A DNA stretch of 11,351 nucleotides from Bacillota bacterium. Lineage in GTDB: Bacteria; Bacillota; Clostridia; Oscillospirales; Acutalibacteraceae. The translations under genes and the position numbers were made by a program. The notes beneath the pieces are model-generated. The model was not told the origin of the DNA, did no database searches, and saw only the letters and a list, made by a program, of their open reading frames with translations. The stretch covers positions 1-11,351 of the forward strand of contig JAEWBE010000031.1 of the NCBI GenBank assembly GCA_023391275.1, given 5' to 3'. Below, piece by piece: positions 1 through 6,489 of this stretch; within the stretch, counting starts at the first letter, position 1; every line of letters starts with the position of its first letter.

Positions 1-1005
1 TACCGCTTTTGTAGTAACTTCCATTGCAACTTCAGCCGCATACAGTTTCGCCATCGCCGCTTCCTCGGAAAAACGCTTTTGCGTATCTTTTGCAATTGCG
101 GCGCGATAAACCAGCAGCTGAGCCGCCTTGATTTTGGTCGCCATATCGGCAATCTGGAACTGGGTGTTCTGGAATTTTGCAATCGGCCTGCCAAATTGTT
201 TTCTTTCTTTTACATACTTAACAGTCTCTTCATATGCACCTTCCGCCAAGCCCAGTGCTTGCGCGGCGATACCGATACGGCCGCCGTCCAAAGTCTGCAT
301 GGCAATACCGAAGCCTTTGCCTTCCGCGCCCAAAAGATTTTCTTTGGGAACAATGCAGTTCTCAAAAATCAATTCGGTCGTGGAAGAACCGCGAATTCCC
401 ATTTTCTTTTCTTTGGTTCCGATGCTGAAGCCCGGGAAGCTCTTCTCTACAATAAACGCTGAAATTCCCTTGGTTCCCTTGCTCTTGTCCGTCATTGCAA
501 ATACAATATAAGTATCAGCTTTACCACCGTTGGTAATAAAGATTTTGCTGCCGTTCAGCACATAATGGTCGCCGTCAAGAACCGCCTTTGTTTGCTGACC
601 GGAAGCATCTGTACCGGCGTTCGGCTCTGTTAAAGCAAATGCGCCGAGCAGTTTGCCGGAAGCCAGCGGCTTCAGGTACTTTTCCTTCTGCTCCGGGGTA
701 CCGAACTTTTTAATCGGGTCAGAACCGAGGGATGTATGGGCGGAAACAATAACACCGGTAGTACCGCAAACTTTAGAAATTTCCTCTACGCACAGTACAT
801 AAGCAAGCGTATCGCAGCCCTGCCCGCCATATTCTTTTGGTATCGGAATGCCCATGAACCCAAGTTTTTTCATCTTCTCGACTGTTTCGGATGGGAACCG
901 CTCGTTTTCATCAATTTCCTGTGCCAATGGTTTTACTTCAGTTTCCGCAAACTCCCTGAAGAGGGTGCGGGCCATTTCGTGTTCTTTGCTCAGTACGAAG
1001 TCCAT
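1..1005 (-). CDS. bcd: Butyryl-CoA dehydrogenase (short-chain acyl-CoA dehydrogenase), 3' part missing
   Basis: This FAD enzyme reduces crotonyl-CoA to butyryl-CoA, the last redox step before butyrate release. In Clostridia it works with EtfAB and can bifurcate electrons to ferredoxin. I translated 335 residues from ATG at 1003-1005, and the frame is open to the window edge. Family members are about 380 residues, so roughly 45 C-terminal residues are missing, including the region that carries the catalytic Glu. Visible hallmarks are the acyl-CoA dehydrogenase signature ALTEPNAGTDASG (residues 124-136), the substrate/FAD segment YVLNGSKIFITNGG (148-161), and RKQFGRPIAKFQ (268-279) in the C-terminal helical domain. 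A GGAGGAA ribosome binding site lies 5 nt before the ATG. It is the fourth gene of the thl-crt-hbd-bcd run and follows hbd after a 146-bp gap containing a strong stem-loop. The family call is very secure. Butyryl-CoA specificity is inferred from the operon. Confidence 0.95.
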   Translation of the reverse strand, partial: MDFVLSKEHEMARTLFREFAETEVKPLAQEIDENERFPSETVEKMKKLGFMGIPIPKEYGGQGCDTLAYVLCVEEISKVCGTTGVIVSAHTSLGSDPIKKFGTPEQKEKYLKPLASGKLLGAFALTEPNAGTDASGQQTKAVLDGDHYVLNGSKIFITNGGKADTYIVFAMTDKSKGTKGISAFIVEKSFPGFSIGTKEKKMGIRGSSTTELIFENCIVPKENLLGAEGKGFGIAMQTLDGGRIGIAAQALGLAEGAYEETVKYVKERKQFGRPIAKFQNTQFQIADMATKIKAAQLLVYRAAIAKDTQKRFSEEAAMAKLYAAEVAMEVTTKAV

Positions 1006-1074
1006 ACTCGTTCCTCCAAATTTAAATTTACACCAATCCCTGATACTATTCTCAAATCAAAAAGGTATTTATGC

Positions 1075-1113
1075 GGTTTTGTTCCCCACGCCTGTGGCAT
1101 GGGGAACAAAACC
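1075..1113 (-). other. Strong intercistronic stem-loop between hbd and bcd
   Basis: Two perfect 14-bp inverted arms (1075-1088 and 1100-1113) flank an 11-nt centre. On the minus strand, the direction of operon transcription, the centre extends the stem by a U-G wobble and a GCC/GGC pair, leaving an ACA triloop, so about 18 pairs in total. On the plus strand the same position is a C-A mismatch, so the fold favours the operon mRNA. No U-tract follows directly: the nearest run (TTTTT) starts about 9 nt after the stem. This makes a simple terminator less likely than an mRNA processing or stability element, or a partial attenuator, although a copy of a dispersed palindromic repeat is also possible. 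Confidence 0.8.
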
Positions 1114-1151
1114 AAATTATAAAAGTCCATTTAGTCAGAAATCAATATGAA

Positions 1152-1991
1152 TTATTTTGTGTAATCAAAAAATCCCTTGCCGGTTTTTCTGCCCAGCATT
1201 CCTCCGCGGACCATCTTTTTCAGCAGAGGATGAGGACGGTATTTTGTATCCCCGGTTTCCGCCTGAAGCACTTCCATAATGGCAAGCACGACATCCAAAC
1301 CGATTAAGTCGCCCAGCGCGAGAGGGCCCATCGGGTGGTTTGCACCCAGCTTCATGGCAGTATCGATGTCTTCTGCGGAAGCAACTCCCTCGGCATAGAT
1401 TCCGATGGCTTCGTTAATCATTGGGATCAGAATTCTATTGACTACAAAACCCGCGGCTTCATTCACCTGAACCGGAGTCTTTCCGATTTCGGCTGAAATT
1501 GCTTTAATCTTCTCTACTGTTTCAGCAGGAGTAGTAAGACCGGCAATGACTTCAACCAGCTTCATGACAGGAGCAGGATTAAAGAAATGCATACCGACAA
1601 CCGCTCTGTCAAGACCCTGGGAAATTTCCGTAATGGAAAGAGAAGAGGTATTGGTTGCAAAAACAGCATCTGCCTTGCAAATACCCTGCAATTCCTTAAA
1701 TAACTCCTTCTTGATTTTCATGTTTTCCAATGCGGCTTCCACAACCAAATCACAATCGGAAACAATTTCTTTTGTGCCGGTTGTAATCTTGGAAAGAAGT
1801 TCATCCGCCTTAGCTTGCTCCATCTTTCCTTTTGCAACGAGTTTGCTCAATCCTTTGGCAATTTTCGCTTTTCCGCCGGCGGCAAATTCTTCGTTAATGT
1901 CACACAACTTCACTGTATAGCCTTCTGTTTGAGCAAAAGCCTGTGCGATACCGGAACCCATGGTGCCCGCGCCAATAATACCAACTATCAT
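1152..1991 (-). CDS. hbd: 3-hydroxybutyryl-CoA dehydrogenase
   Basis: This cytosolic enzyme reduces acetoacetyl-CoA to 3-hydroxybutyryl-CoA. The 279-residue protein has the full length of clostridial Hbd. The N-terminal Rossmann fold shows GAGTMGSG (7-14), and Asp31 at the end of the second strand favours NAD(H) over NADP(H). The catalytic set of the 3-hydroxyacyl-CoA dehydrogenase family is present: Ser116 in NTSSLSITE, His135 in GMHFFNP, Glu147 in KLVEV and Asn185 in VVNR. The C-terminal dimerisation domain ends in GRKTGKGFFDYTK. ATG at 1989-1991 follows AGGAGG at good spacing. It sits 29 nt downstream of crt in the same operon. NADH use here makes it a main sink for reducing power, which fits the Rex-type sites ahead of thl. 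I see nothing unusual. Confidence 0.96.
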   Translation of the reverse strand: MIVGIIGAGTMGSGIAQAFAQTEGYTVKLCDINEEFAAGGKAKIAKGLSKLVAKGKMEQAKADELLSKITTGTKEIVSDCDLVVEAALENMKIKKELFKELQGICKADAVFATNTSSLSITEISQGLDRAVVGMHFFNPAPVMKLVEVIAGLTTPAETVEKIKAISAEIGKTPVQVNEAAGFVVNRILIPMINEAIGIYAEGVASAEDIDTAMKLGANHPMGPLALGDLIGLDVVLAIMEVLQAETGDTKYRPHPLLKKMVRGGMLGRKTGKGFFDYTK

Positions 1992-2020
1992 GATAATCCT
2001 CCTAAATAATATAGAATAAA

Positions 2021-2797
2021 TTATTTGTTTATGAACGGATCCGGCTTGCGTTTTTCGCAGAAAGCCTCCATCGCATTTGTCTGATCCTTGGTTTCAAAAC
2101 AATCAGCAAACAACTTCGTTTCAATCGCAACTGCAGAATCAATGTCAACCTGCATGCCGTCATTGACTGCTTTTTTAGCGGCACGAACGGCGATTGGGGC
2201 ATTCCCGGCAATTTTTCCGGCAAGCTTCATGGCTTCTGCCATCAGCTGATCCGACGGGTAGACCGCGTTGACCAAACCGAGCGCCAGAGCTTCATCGGCT
2301 TTCACCTTACAGCCGGTGTAGAGCATTTCTTTCGCTTTGCCGATTCCAATGGTACGGGCAAGCCTTTGCGTTCCGCCAAAACCGGGCGTAATGCCAAGGC
2401 CGGCTTCCGGCTGAGCGAAAACCGCATTTTCAGCTGCAATGCGGATATCGCAGCTCAGTGAAAGCTCACAGCCGCCGCCAAGTGCAAAACCGTTTACGGC
2501 TGCAATGACCGGGATTGGCAGTGTCTCAATTTTACGGAACACCATGTTGCCTTTTTCGCCGAACACTTTGCCTTGTGCCTTGGTCAGCCTGCTCATTTCG
2601 CCGATATCTGCACCGGCGACAAATGCTTTTTGCCCTGCACCGGTAATGATCAGGCATCTGGTTTCTTCAATAGAAACTGCATCAACCGCTTCTTCCAATT
2701 CGGAAAGAACCTCACTGTTCAGGCCGTTCAGTACTTTTTCGCGGTTAATTGTCAGAATTCCGATAAAACCGTTTTGCTCGTATTTTATGTAATTCAT
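2021..2797 (-). CDS. crt: Crotonase (3-hydroxybutyryl-CoA dehydratase)
   Basis: This enzyme dehydrates 3-hydroxybutyryl-CoA to crotonyl-CoA and belongs to the enoyl-CoA hydratase/isomerase superfamily. The 258 residues match the usual length of about 260. The two catalytic glutamates are visible: Glu111 in GGGCELS and Glu131 in QPEAGLGITPGFGGTQRL. The CoA/oxyanion segments FVAGADIGEM (59-68) and GFALGGGCE (103-111) are intact. The start is fixed because an in-frame TAG lies only four codons upstream of ATG at 2795-2797. The only ribosome-binding-like sequence, AAGGGG at 2810-2815, is 12 nt from the ATG, which is unusually long. The gap from the thl stop is 26 nt, so translation may be helped by coupling to thl. 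The position between thl and hbd supports the butyrate role rather than general beta-oxidation. Confidence 0.95.
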   Translation of the reverse strand: MNYIKYEQNGFIGILTINREKVLNGLNSEVLSELEEAVDAVSIEETRCLIITGAGQKAFVAGADIGEMSRLTKAQGKVFGEKGNMVFRKIETLPIPVIAAVNGFALGGGCELSLSCDIRIAAENAVFAQPEAGLGITPGFGGTQRLARTIGIGKAKEMLYTGCKVKADEALALGLVNAVYPSDQLMAEAMKLAGKIAGNAPIAVRAAKKAVNDGMQVDIDSAVAIETKLFADCFETKDQTNAMEAFCEKRKPDPFINK

Positions 2798-2823
2798 ATC
2801 TGCAAACTACCCCTTATCTTGTA

Positions 2824-4008
2824 TTATTCTCCCATTTTTACAATAGAGGAAACGCCCATGCCTCCGCCCACGCACAGTGTAGCGAGACCATATTTTGAAT
2901 TTCTGCGCTTCATTTCGTGCAGCAGGGTAACAAGAATGCGGCAGCCGGACGCTCCGACAGGATGCCCCAGCGCGATTGCACCGCCATTTACATTTACCTT
3001 GGAAGTGTCAAGATTCAAAAGTTTTACCACAGCCAGCGATTGCGCGGCAAATGCCTCGTTTGCTTCAATCAGATCCATATCGTCAAGCGTAAGGCCTGTT
3101 TTCTCAAGAATTTTCTTGGTGCTGTAGGCCGGGCCGACACCCATAATAGCCGGATCAACACCGGCAGACTGACCAGCAATCCAGGTAGCCATTGGCACTA
3201 CGCCAAGCTCTTTCGCTTTCTCTTCACTCATTACCACGATTGCAGCCGCGCCGTCATTAATACCGGAAGCATTTGCGGCGGTTACTGATCCGTCGGGTTT
3301 AAATGCAGGCTTCAGCTTTGCAATACCTTCCACGGTAACACCGGCACGGGGGCCTTCGTCCTTGTTGAACATCACAATGTCCTTCTTGACTTTTACCGGA
3401 ACCGGGACAATTTCTTCGTCGAATTTACCTTCCGCCTGTGCTTTTTCACATTTTTGCTGGCTGTACGCGGCAAATTCATCCTGCATTTCACGGGTTATGC
3501 CATATTTTTCGGCAACATTTTCTGCGGTAATACCCATATGATAATTATTGAAAGCATCCCAAAGGGCATCTTTTACCATGGTGTCAACAAGTTTGCCGTC
3601 ATTCATACGGTAGCCATAGCGCGCCTGCGGGAGGGCGTACGGAGCGGCGGACATATTTTCCATACCGCCTGCAACAATAATATCGGCCTCGCCGGCTTCA
3701 ATTAAGGCTGCCGCCATGTTGATGGCCTTTAAACCGGAACCGCAAACGTTATTGAGCGTAAGAGCCGGAACAGTTTCGGGTACCCCTGCATTAATGGATG
3801 CCTGACGCGCAACATTCTGGCCAAGCCCGGCCTGAATGACACAACCCATCAGAACTTCATCAACCTGATCTGGGGAAACGTGAGCGCGGTTCAGCGCTTC
3901 TTTAATTACAATGGAACCAAGTGTAACGGCGGGAACGCTGGACAGAGTCCCCCCCATCCTGCCGATTGCTGTACGAACAGCACCTGCTAATACAATTTTC
4001 TTTGCCAT
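2824..4008 (-). CDS. thl: Acetyl-CoA C-acetyltransferase (thiolase)
   Basis: This enzyme condenses two acetyl-CoA into acetoacetyl-CoA, the entry step to butyrate. With the start at ATG 4006-4008 the protein is 394 residues, normal for biosynthetic thiolases. The upstream ATG at 4041 would add MFFWEMNGGKI, but GGAGGAA lies about 6 nt before the 4008 start and MAKKIVLAG is the typical family N-terminus. The catalytic residues are visible: nucleophile Cys89 in NNVCGSGLKA, His349 in GHPVGASG and Cys379 in LCVGGGMG, plus the NEAF motif (317-320). It is the first gene of the operon, with crt 26 nt downstream. The upstream AT-rich region holds candidate promoters and Rex-type operators, so redox control of the whole run is likely. 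Confidence 0.96.
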   Translation of the reverse strand: MAKKIVLAGAVRTAIGRMGGTLSSVPAVTLGSIVIKEALNRAHVSPDQVDEVLMGCVIQAGLGQNVARQASINAGVPETVPALTLNNVCGSGLKAINMAAALIEAGEADIIVAGGMENMSAAPYALPQARYGYRMNDGKLVDTMVKDALWDAFNNYHMGITAENVAEKYGITREMQDEFAAYSQQKCEKAQAEGKFDEEIVPVPVKVKKDIVMFNKDEGPRAGVTVEGIAKLKPAFKPDGSVTAANASGINDGAAAIVVMSEEKAKELGVVPMATWIAGQSAGVDPAIMGVGPAYSTKKILEKTGLTLDDMDLIEANEAFAAQSLAVVKLLNLDTSKVNVNGGAIALGHPVGASGCRILVTLLHEMKRRNSKYGLATLCVGGGMGVSSIVKMGE

Positions 4009-4064
4009 AATCTTTCCTCCATTCATTTCCCAAAAAAACAAATTTCACGCTAAGATTTTAAGTG

Positions 4065-4119
4065 ATTATATCTAGTTTTAGTATGTGTTAAATATATCAC
4101 AACTTAATCGAATATGCAA
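4065..4119 (-). promoter_or_regulatory. Candidate promoter(s) of the thl operon
   Basis: Two overlapping sigma-A-like possibilities are visible on the minus strand. Promoter A has -35 TTGCAT (4114-4119), a 17-bp spacer and -10 TATATT (4091-4096), with a TGn extension directly before the -10. Promoter B has -35 TTAACA (4086-4091), a short 15-bp spacer and a perfect -10 TATAAT (4065-4070). Either would give an untranslated leader of about 50-75 nt before thl. I cannot decide between them from sequence alone. Confidence 0.45.
4085..4102. promoter_or_regulatory. Second, weaker Rex-like site overlapping the thl promoter
   Basis: On the minus strand this reads TTGTGATATATTTAACAC. It matches the TTGTTAAnnnnTTAACAA consensus at 11 of 14 defined positions, and the TTGTGA half is the form common in other Rex regulons. 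It covers the -10 of candidate promoter A and the -35 of candidate promoter B, where a repressor would act. Its centre is 51 bp from the centre of the stronger site at 4136-4153, close to five helical turns. Confidence 0.4.
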
Positions 4120-4135
4120 TACACTTAGGACATAT

Positions 4136-4153
4136 TTGTTAATTTTTTAGCAA
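4136..4153. promoter_or_regulatory. Rex-type redox operator, near-consensus
   Basis: TTGTTAATTTTTTAGCAA matches the Firmicutes Rex consensus TTGTTAAnnnnTTAACAA at 13 of 14 defined positions, the only difference being G for A in the right half. Rex is the NADH/NAD+-sensing repressor known to control the butyrate genes in clostridia. The site lies just upstream of the -35 of the candidate thl promoter A. The match and the gene context agree, but a single site in AT-rich DNA could arise by chance. Confidence 0.6.
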
Positions 4154-4505
4154 TCTTAAAAAAAAGTCTTCATTTTTTCTTGATTTTTAGCATATTGCAC
4201 AATATAGATCCTGACATTCATAAAAAACGTAAATTCAAAATTTCAAATACGAAATTCGGATCATATTCTGTTCCGAATCTGTAAAATATTTCATTTTCAG
4301 AAGGCGGCATACTTCTTGAACAATTCAGTATAATTTTATTTGACGAAAAGTGGTATCTGCGTTAAGATTACTTAAGGAAACGCCAATTAAGCCAAGATGT
4401 GCAGATTTGCTAATTCGATTTTTGCCTGATAAGGGAAAAATACAGGAATACTTGTCGTATTCACAATATTTTTGTCGTTGTTCACGCGGAAAATCGGAGG
4501 ACAGA
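4154..4505. other. Non-coding region between the divergent thl operon and the HAD gene
   Basis: I find no credible gene here. The AT-rich stretch holds a 7-bp inverted repeat (ATTCGGA at 4254-4260, TCCGAAT at 4272-4278), an isolated TATAAT at 4329-4334 without a good -35, and a candidate plus-strand promoter at 4340-4368. It also holds a small hairpin (GAATAC 4446-4451 with GTATTC 4457-4462) and an imperfect direct repeat TTGTCGT(T)(A/G)TTCAC at 4452-4464 and 4472-4485. No riboswitch class that I recognise is present. Confidence 0.5.
4340..4368 (+). promoter_or_regulatory. Candidate promoter for the leader ORF and HAD phosphatase
   Basis: -35 TTGACG (4340-4345, five of six matches), a 17-bp spacer, and -10 TAAGAT (4363-4368, four of six). 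Transcription would start near 4375, giving a leader of about 200 nt before the phosphatase start at 4575. The spacing is ideal but the -10 is only fair. Confidence 0.4.
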
Positions 4506-4565
4506 ATGAGTGTACGGACTTATTCGGGGGTTCCCAGGTACCCAACGAAAAACAATGAAAGTTGA
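4506..4565 (+). CDS. Possible 19-residue leader peptide upstream of the HAD phosphatase
   Basis: A GGAGG sequence (4496-4500) lies 5 nt before ATG at 4506-4508, which opens a 19-codon frame, MSVRTYSGVPRYPTKNNES, ending in TGA at 4563-4565. The phosphatase ATG follows 9 nt later, in the same frame, and has no convincing ribosome binding site of its own. That arrangement suggests translational coupling or reinitiation. The early codons lie in a potential 7-bp hairpin (GAATGAG/CTTATTC, about 4504-4525). I do not recognise the peptide, and it shows no run of one amino acid typical of attenuation leaders. It could also be a chance short frame beside a leaderless-type start. Confidence 0.4.
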   Translation: MSVRTYSGVPRYPTKNNES

Positions 4566-4574
4566 GATTATTGC

Positions 4575-5375
4575 ATGCAAAACGGCGCGGTATTTTTTGA
4601 TATGGATGGAACTCTCGTGGATGGACGGGAAGGAATTTTGAAACCGACGGAGCGAACAAAAGAAGCCATTCTGAAATTAAGAGACAATCATTACCTTGTG
4701 GGCCTGGCGACCGGGCGCGCAAAATGCTATGTACCCGAAAGTGCACTCCTGTTCGACTGCTACGTAACCTCCAACGGCGCATATGCGGAAGTTGAAAATA
4801 AGGCCATAAACAATTCCGTCATTGAGCAGAGCGAACTGATGAAGCTTCTAGCCTACCTGGACAATGCCAAAATGAATTATGTGATGGAAAATCAGGAATG
4901 CTGCTATGTAAAAGACATAGCGGAACCTTATTATCTGGGCATGATGAAAAATTTTAACCTGGGGGATAAAAATTTTTATCTTTTAAGGGATGTTGGACCA
5001 ATCGATACAGCAAATATTAATAAGTTGATGGTAACCTATGACAGCGAAGAAAAGCTGTCACAATTTATACGGGATTTCGGCAGCTGTTACGACATTACCC
5101 GACAGCCGGGAAACCAAGCCTGTGATGTTGGCAAAAAGGGCATCACCAAAGCGTTTGGCACCGGTCAGGTCATTCACTTCCTTGGCCTGGACAAAAGCAA
5201 TACTTACGCTTTTGGGGATGCCGACAATGATTATGATATGTTTGGAACAGTCGGTACCGGAATTGCGATGGCACGTCACACACCCAAACTGGGAAAAGCT
5301 GCCCGCTATATAACGGACAGCGTAAAGGAAGATGGTATTTACCATGCTTTAATCCATTTTGGGTTGATAAAATAG
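4575..5375 (+). CDS. Cof-type HAD-superfamily (subclass IIB) phosphatase
   Basis: This is a soluble phosphatase of the Cof/YbjI-like family, Mg2+-dependent and typically acting on sugar phosphates or similar small metabolites. The substrate cannot be read from the sequence. The 266 residues are full length. Motif I is FDMDGTL (8-14) with nucleophile Asp9 and acid/base Asp11. Motif II is Thr46 in ATGR, followed by the SNG segment (66-68) typical of subclass IIB. Residues from about 85 to 180 form the cap. Motif III Lys is in DVGKKGITKA (184-193), and motif IV is GDADND (214-219). The ATG has no good ribosome binding site, but the MQNGAVFFDMDGT start is normal for the family, so the start is secure. 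The gene is monocistronic, diverges from the thl operon, and ends in a strong terminator. No functional link to butyrate synthesis is apparent. Confidence 0.9.
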   Translation: MQNGAVFFDMDGTLVDGREGILKPTERTKEAILKLRDNHYLVGLATGRAKCYVPESALLFDCYVTSNGAYAEVENKAINNSVIEQSELMKLLAYLDNAKMNYVMENQECCYVKDIAEPYYLGMMKNFNLGDKNFYLLRDVGPIDTANINKLMVTYDSEEKLSQFIRDFGSCYDITRQPGNQACDVGKKGITKAFGTGQVIHFLGLDKSNTYAFGDADNDYDMFGTVGTGIAMARHTPKLGKAARYITDSVKEDGIYHALIHFGLIK

Positions 5376-5413
5376 AAAATGAAGCCTGCCCTTTATGGGC
5401 AGGCTTCATTTTT
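5376..5413. terminator. Bidirectional intrinsic terminator between the HAD gene and the lysozyme gene
   Basis: A perfect 16-bp stem (arms 5376-5391 and 5397-5412) with a TTTAT loop and a GC-rich core is followed by a T run at 5409-5413 in the plus direction. In the minus direction it runs into TTTTCTATT. It sits directly after the TAG of the plus-strand phosphatase and 8 bp past the lysozyme stop, so it can serve both convergent genes. Confidence 0.93.
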
Positions 5414-5421
5414 CATATCCC

Positions 5422-6261
5422 CTATTTGATTTTATAGACAAACCGCTTTAACGGTTTTTCACCTGTTACGGCGGTAAAGATGCCTGTCTCCTGCCCCGCC
5501 TGCCCAATGGCAACAAGGGCAAACAACTGATCATCGCCCGAACGCGGAAATGGCACGATGGTCACCACGCCGCCTGTACCCGCTGTGAGCGTTACTGGCT
5601 TCGGCGATATGGTCTTTACCAGGTAATACTGGCCATGGGCGAAAGAAATATCCATTGTGGTATCAATCTGAACAGCAGTTTTTACGGCGTTGATCATGGA
5701 TGGATAATCCTTATAAGATATATCCAGATCTACATTGCCGTTAATACCGTCTATTTTTCCGGTATTGCTGTACTGCCAAATGCTGACACCATCGTATCCG
5801 GCTGTTTCATTATATCGTGCAAACCACAGGTCATATGCTTTCAGCCGGGTCATATCCAGATAATTGAGGCACCAGTTAAGATTACTGTAAATCATCGGGT
5901 AATATCCGGCGGCTTTGACCGCTTCACAAAAGGCAATTATCATGTCTGCAAGTTTTGTCTTGCCAAGTGTGAGCAGTTCATTATGCTCCACGTCGATTCC
6001 CAGAGGATAGTCCCATTTGTATGGCTTGATGGCAGCCATAAATTGTCTTGCCTGCTCCTGTGCATCCCCGGCGCGCAGAAAATGATATGCTCCAATATGC
6101 AGCCCCGCAGCGGTGGCGCCTTTGGCATAAACTGCCAAATTGGGGTCTGTGTATCCCACTCCCTCGGTCGCTTTGATCATTGCAAACTCAATACCGTCCG
6201 CTTTGACCTTCGGCCAATCAACAGTCCGCTGGTAATAGGATACGTCTATTCCTTTTATCAT
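5422..6261 (-). CDS. GH25 (Chalaropsis-type) lysozyme / phage-like endolysin
   Basis: This is an N-acetylmuramidase that cleaves peptidoglycan between MurNAc and GlcNAc. The 279 residues split into a GH25 domain (about 1-190) and an 80-residue C-terminal part. The GH25 active site is visible: Asp6 in GIDVSYYQ, the DxE pair Asp90/Glu92 in LGIDVEHN, and the VDLD segment (177-180) near the end of the barrel. The protein starts directly at the domain with no signal peptide or membrane segment, as in phage endolysins exported by a holin. The C-terminal part (about 200-279) is rich in beta-prone Thr, Val and Gly and carries AGTGGVVTIVPFPRSGDDQLFALVAIGQAGQETG. It may bind the cell wall, but I cannot name the family. 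ATG at 6259-6261 follows GGGGAG at 8-9 nt. No holin or phage structural gene is nearby, so it may be a domesticated or remnant phage gene. Confidence 0.9.
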   Translation of the reverse strand: MIKGIDVSYYQRTVDWPKVKADGIEFAMIKATEGVGYTDPNLAVYAKGATAAGLHIGAYHFLRAGDAQEQARQFMAAIKPYKWDYPLGIDVEHNELLTLGKTKLADMIIAFCEAVKAAGYYPMIYSNLNWCLNYLDMTRLKAYDLWFARYNETAGYDGVSIWQYSNTGKIDGINGNVDLDISYKDYPSMINAVKTAVQIDTTMDISFAHGQYYLVKTISPKPVTLTAGTGGVVTIVPFPRSGDDQLFALVAIGQAGQETGIFTAVTGEKPLKRFVYKIK

Positions 6262-6440
6262 GCTGTTATCTCCCCTGTCAATACCTGTTGTACCATACTA
6301 TGTAAATTGGACAATGTCGGTACCTTGTCCTTCCGCAGGCTGCAGCAGCTCCCAAACGCGATCCTCTGTATAAAAATATGTATGGACGGGTAATCGCGCC
6401 GAAGTCGGCAATTCACCCCCGCTATAGCTCCTTTAATAAG

Positions 6441-6466
6441 AAAAACCGCCGATAAATCATCGGCGG
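6441..6466 (-). terminator. Intrinsic terminator after the 71-residue protein gene
   Basis: On the minus strand an 8-bp GC-rich stem (CCGCCGAT, arms 6446-6453 and 6459-6466, 5-nt loop) is followed at once by TTTTT (6445-6441). It begins 23 bp past the stop codon at 6490, so it ends the small upstream transcript and isolates the lysozyme gene. Confidence 0.88.
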
Positions 6467-6489
6467 GCATATTTTCCTAACTATAAAAT

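Noticed and set aside
2573..3127. Open frame of 184 codons on the plus strand
   Set aside because: It is antisense to thl and crt, both of which have intact catalytic residues.
4009..4041. N-terminal extension of thiolase by 11 residues
   Set aside because: GGAGGAA at about 6 nt before the internal ATG and the family N-terminus support the start at 4008.
4387..4782. Open frame of 131 codons on the minus strand between thl and the HAD gene
   Set aside because: It is antisense to the N-terminus of the phosphatase and its leader, has an Arg/Pro/Ser-rich unlikely composition, and has no good ribosome binding site.
5635..6393. Open frame of 252 codons on the plus strand
   Set aside because: It lies antisense to the GH25 lysozyme, which has an intact active site. 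The translated sequence has no recognisable domain, and no ribosome binding site supports it.
6258..6470. Minus-strand frame of up to 70 codons whose stop overlaps the lysozyme ATG. From GTG at 6414-6416 it is 52 codons with AAAGGAG 11 nt upstream
   Set aside because: The long form starts inside a terminator hairpin. The short form has poor spacing, a Cys/Arg-rich composition and no membrane helix, so it is not a convincing holin or leader.
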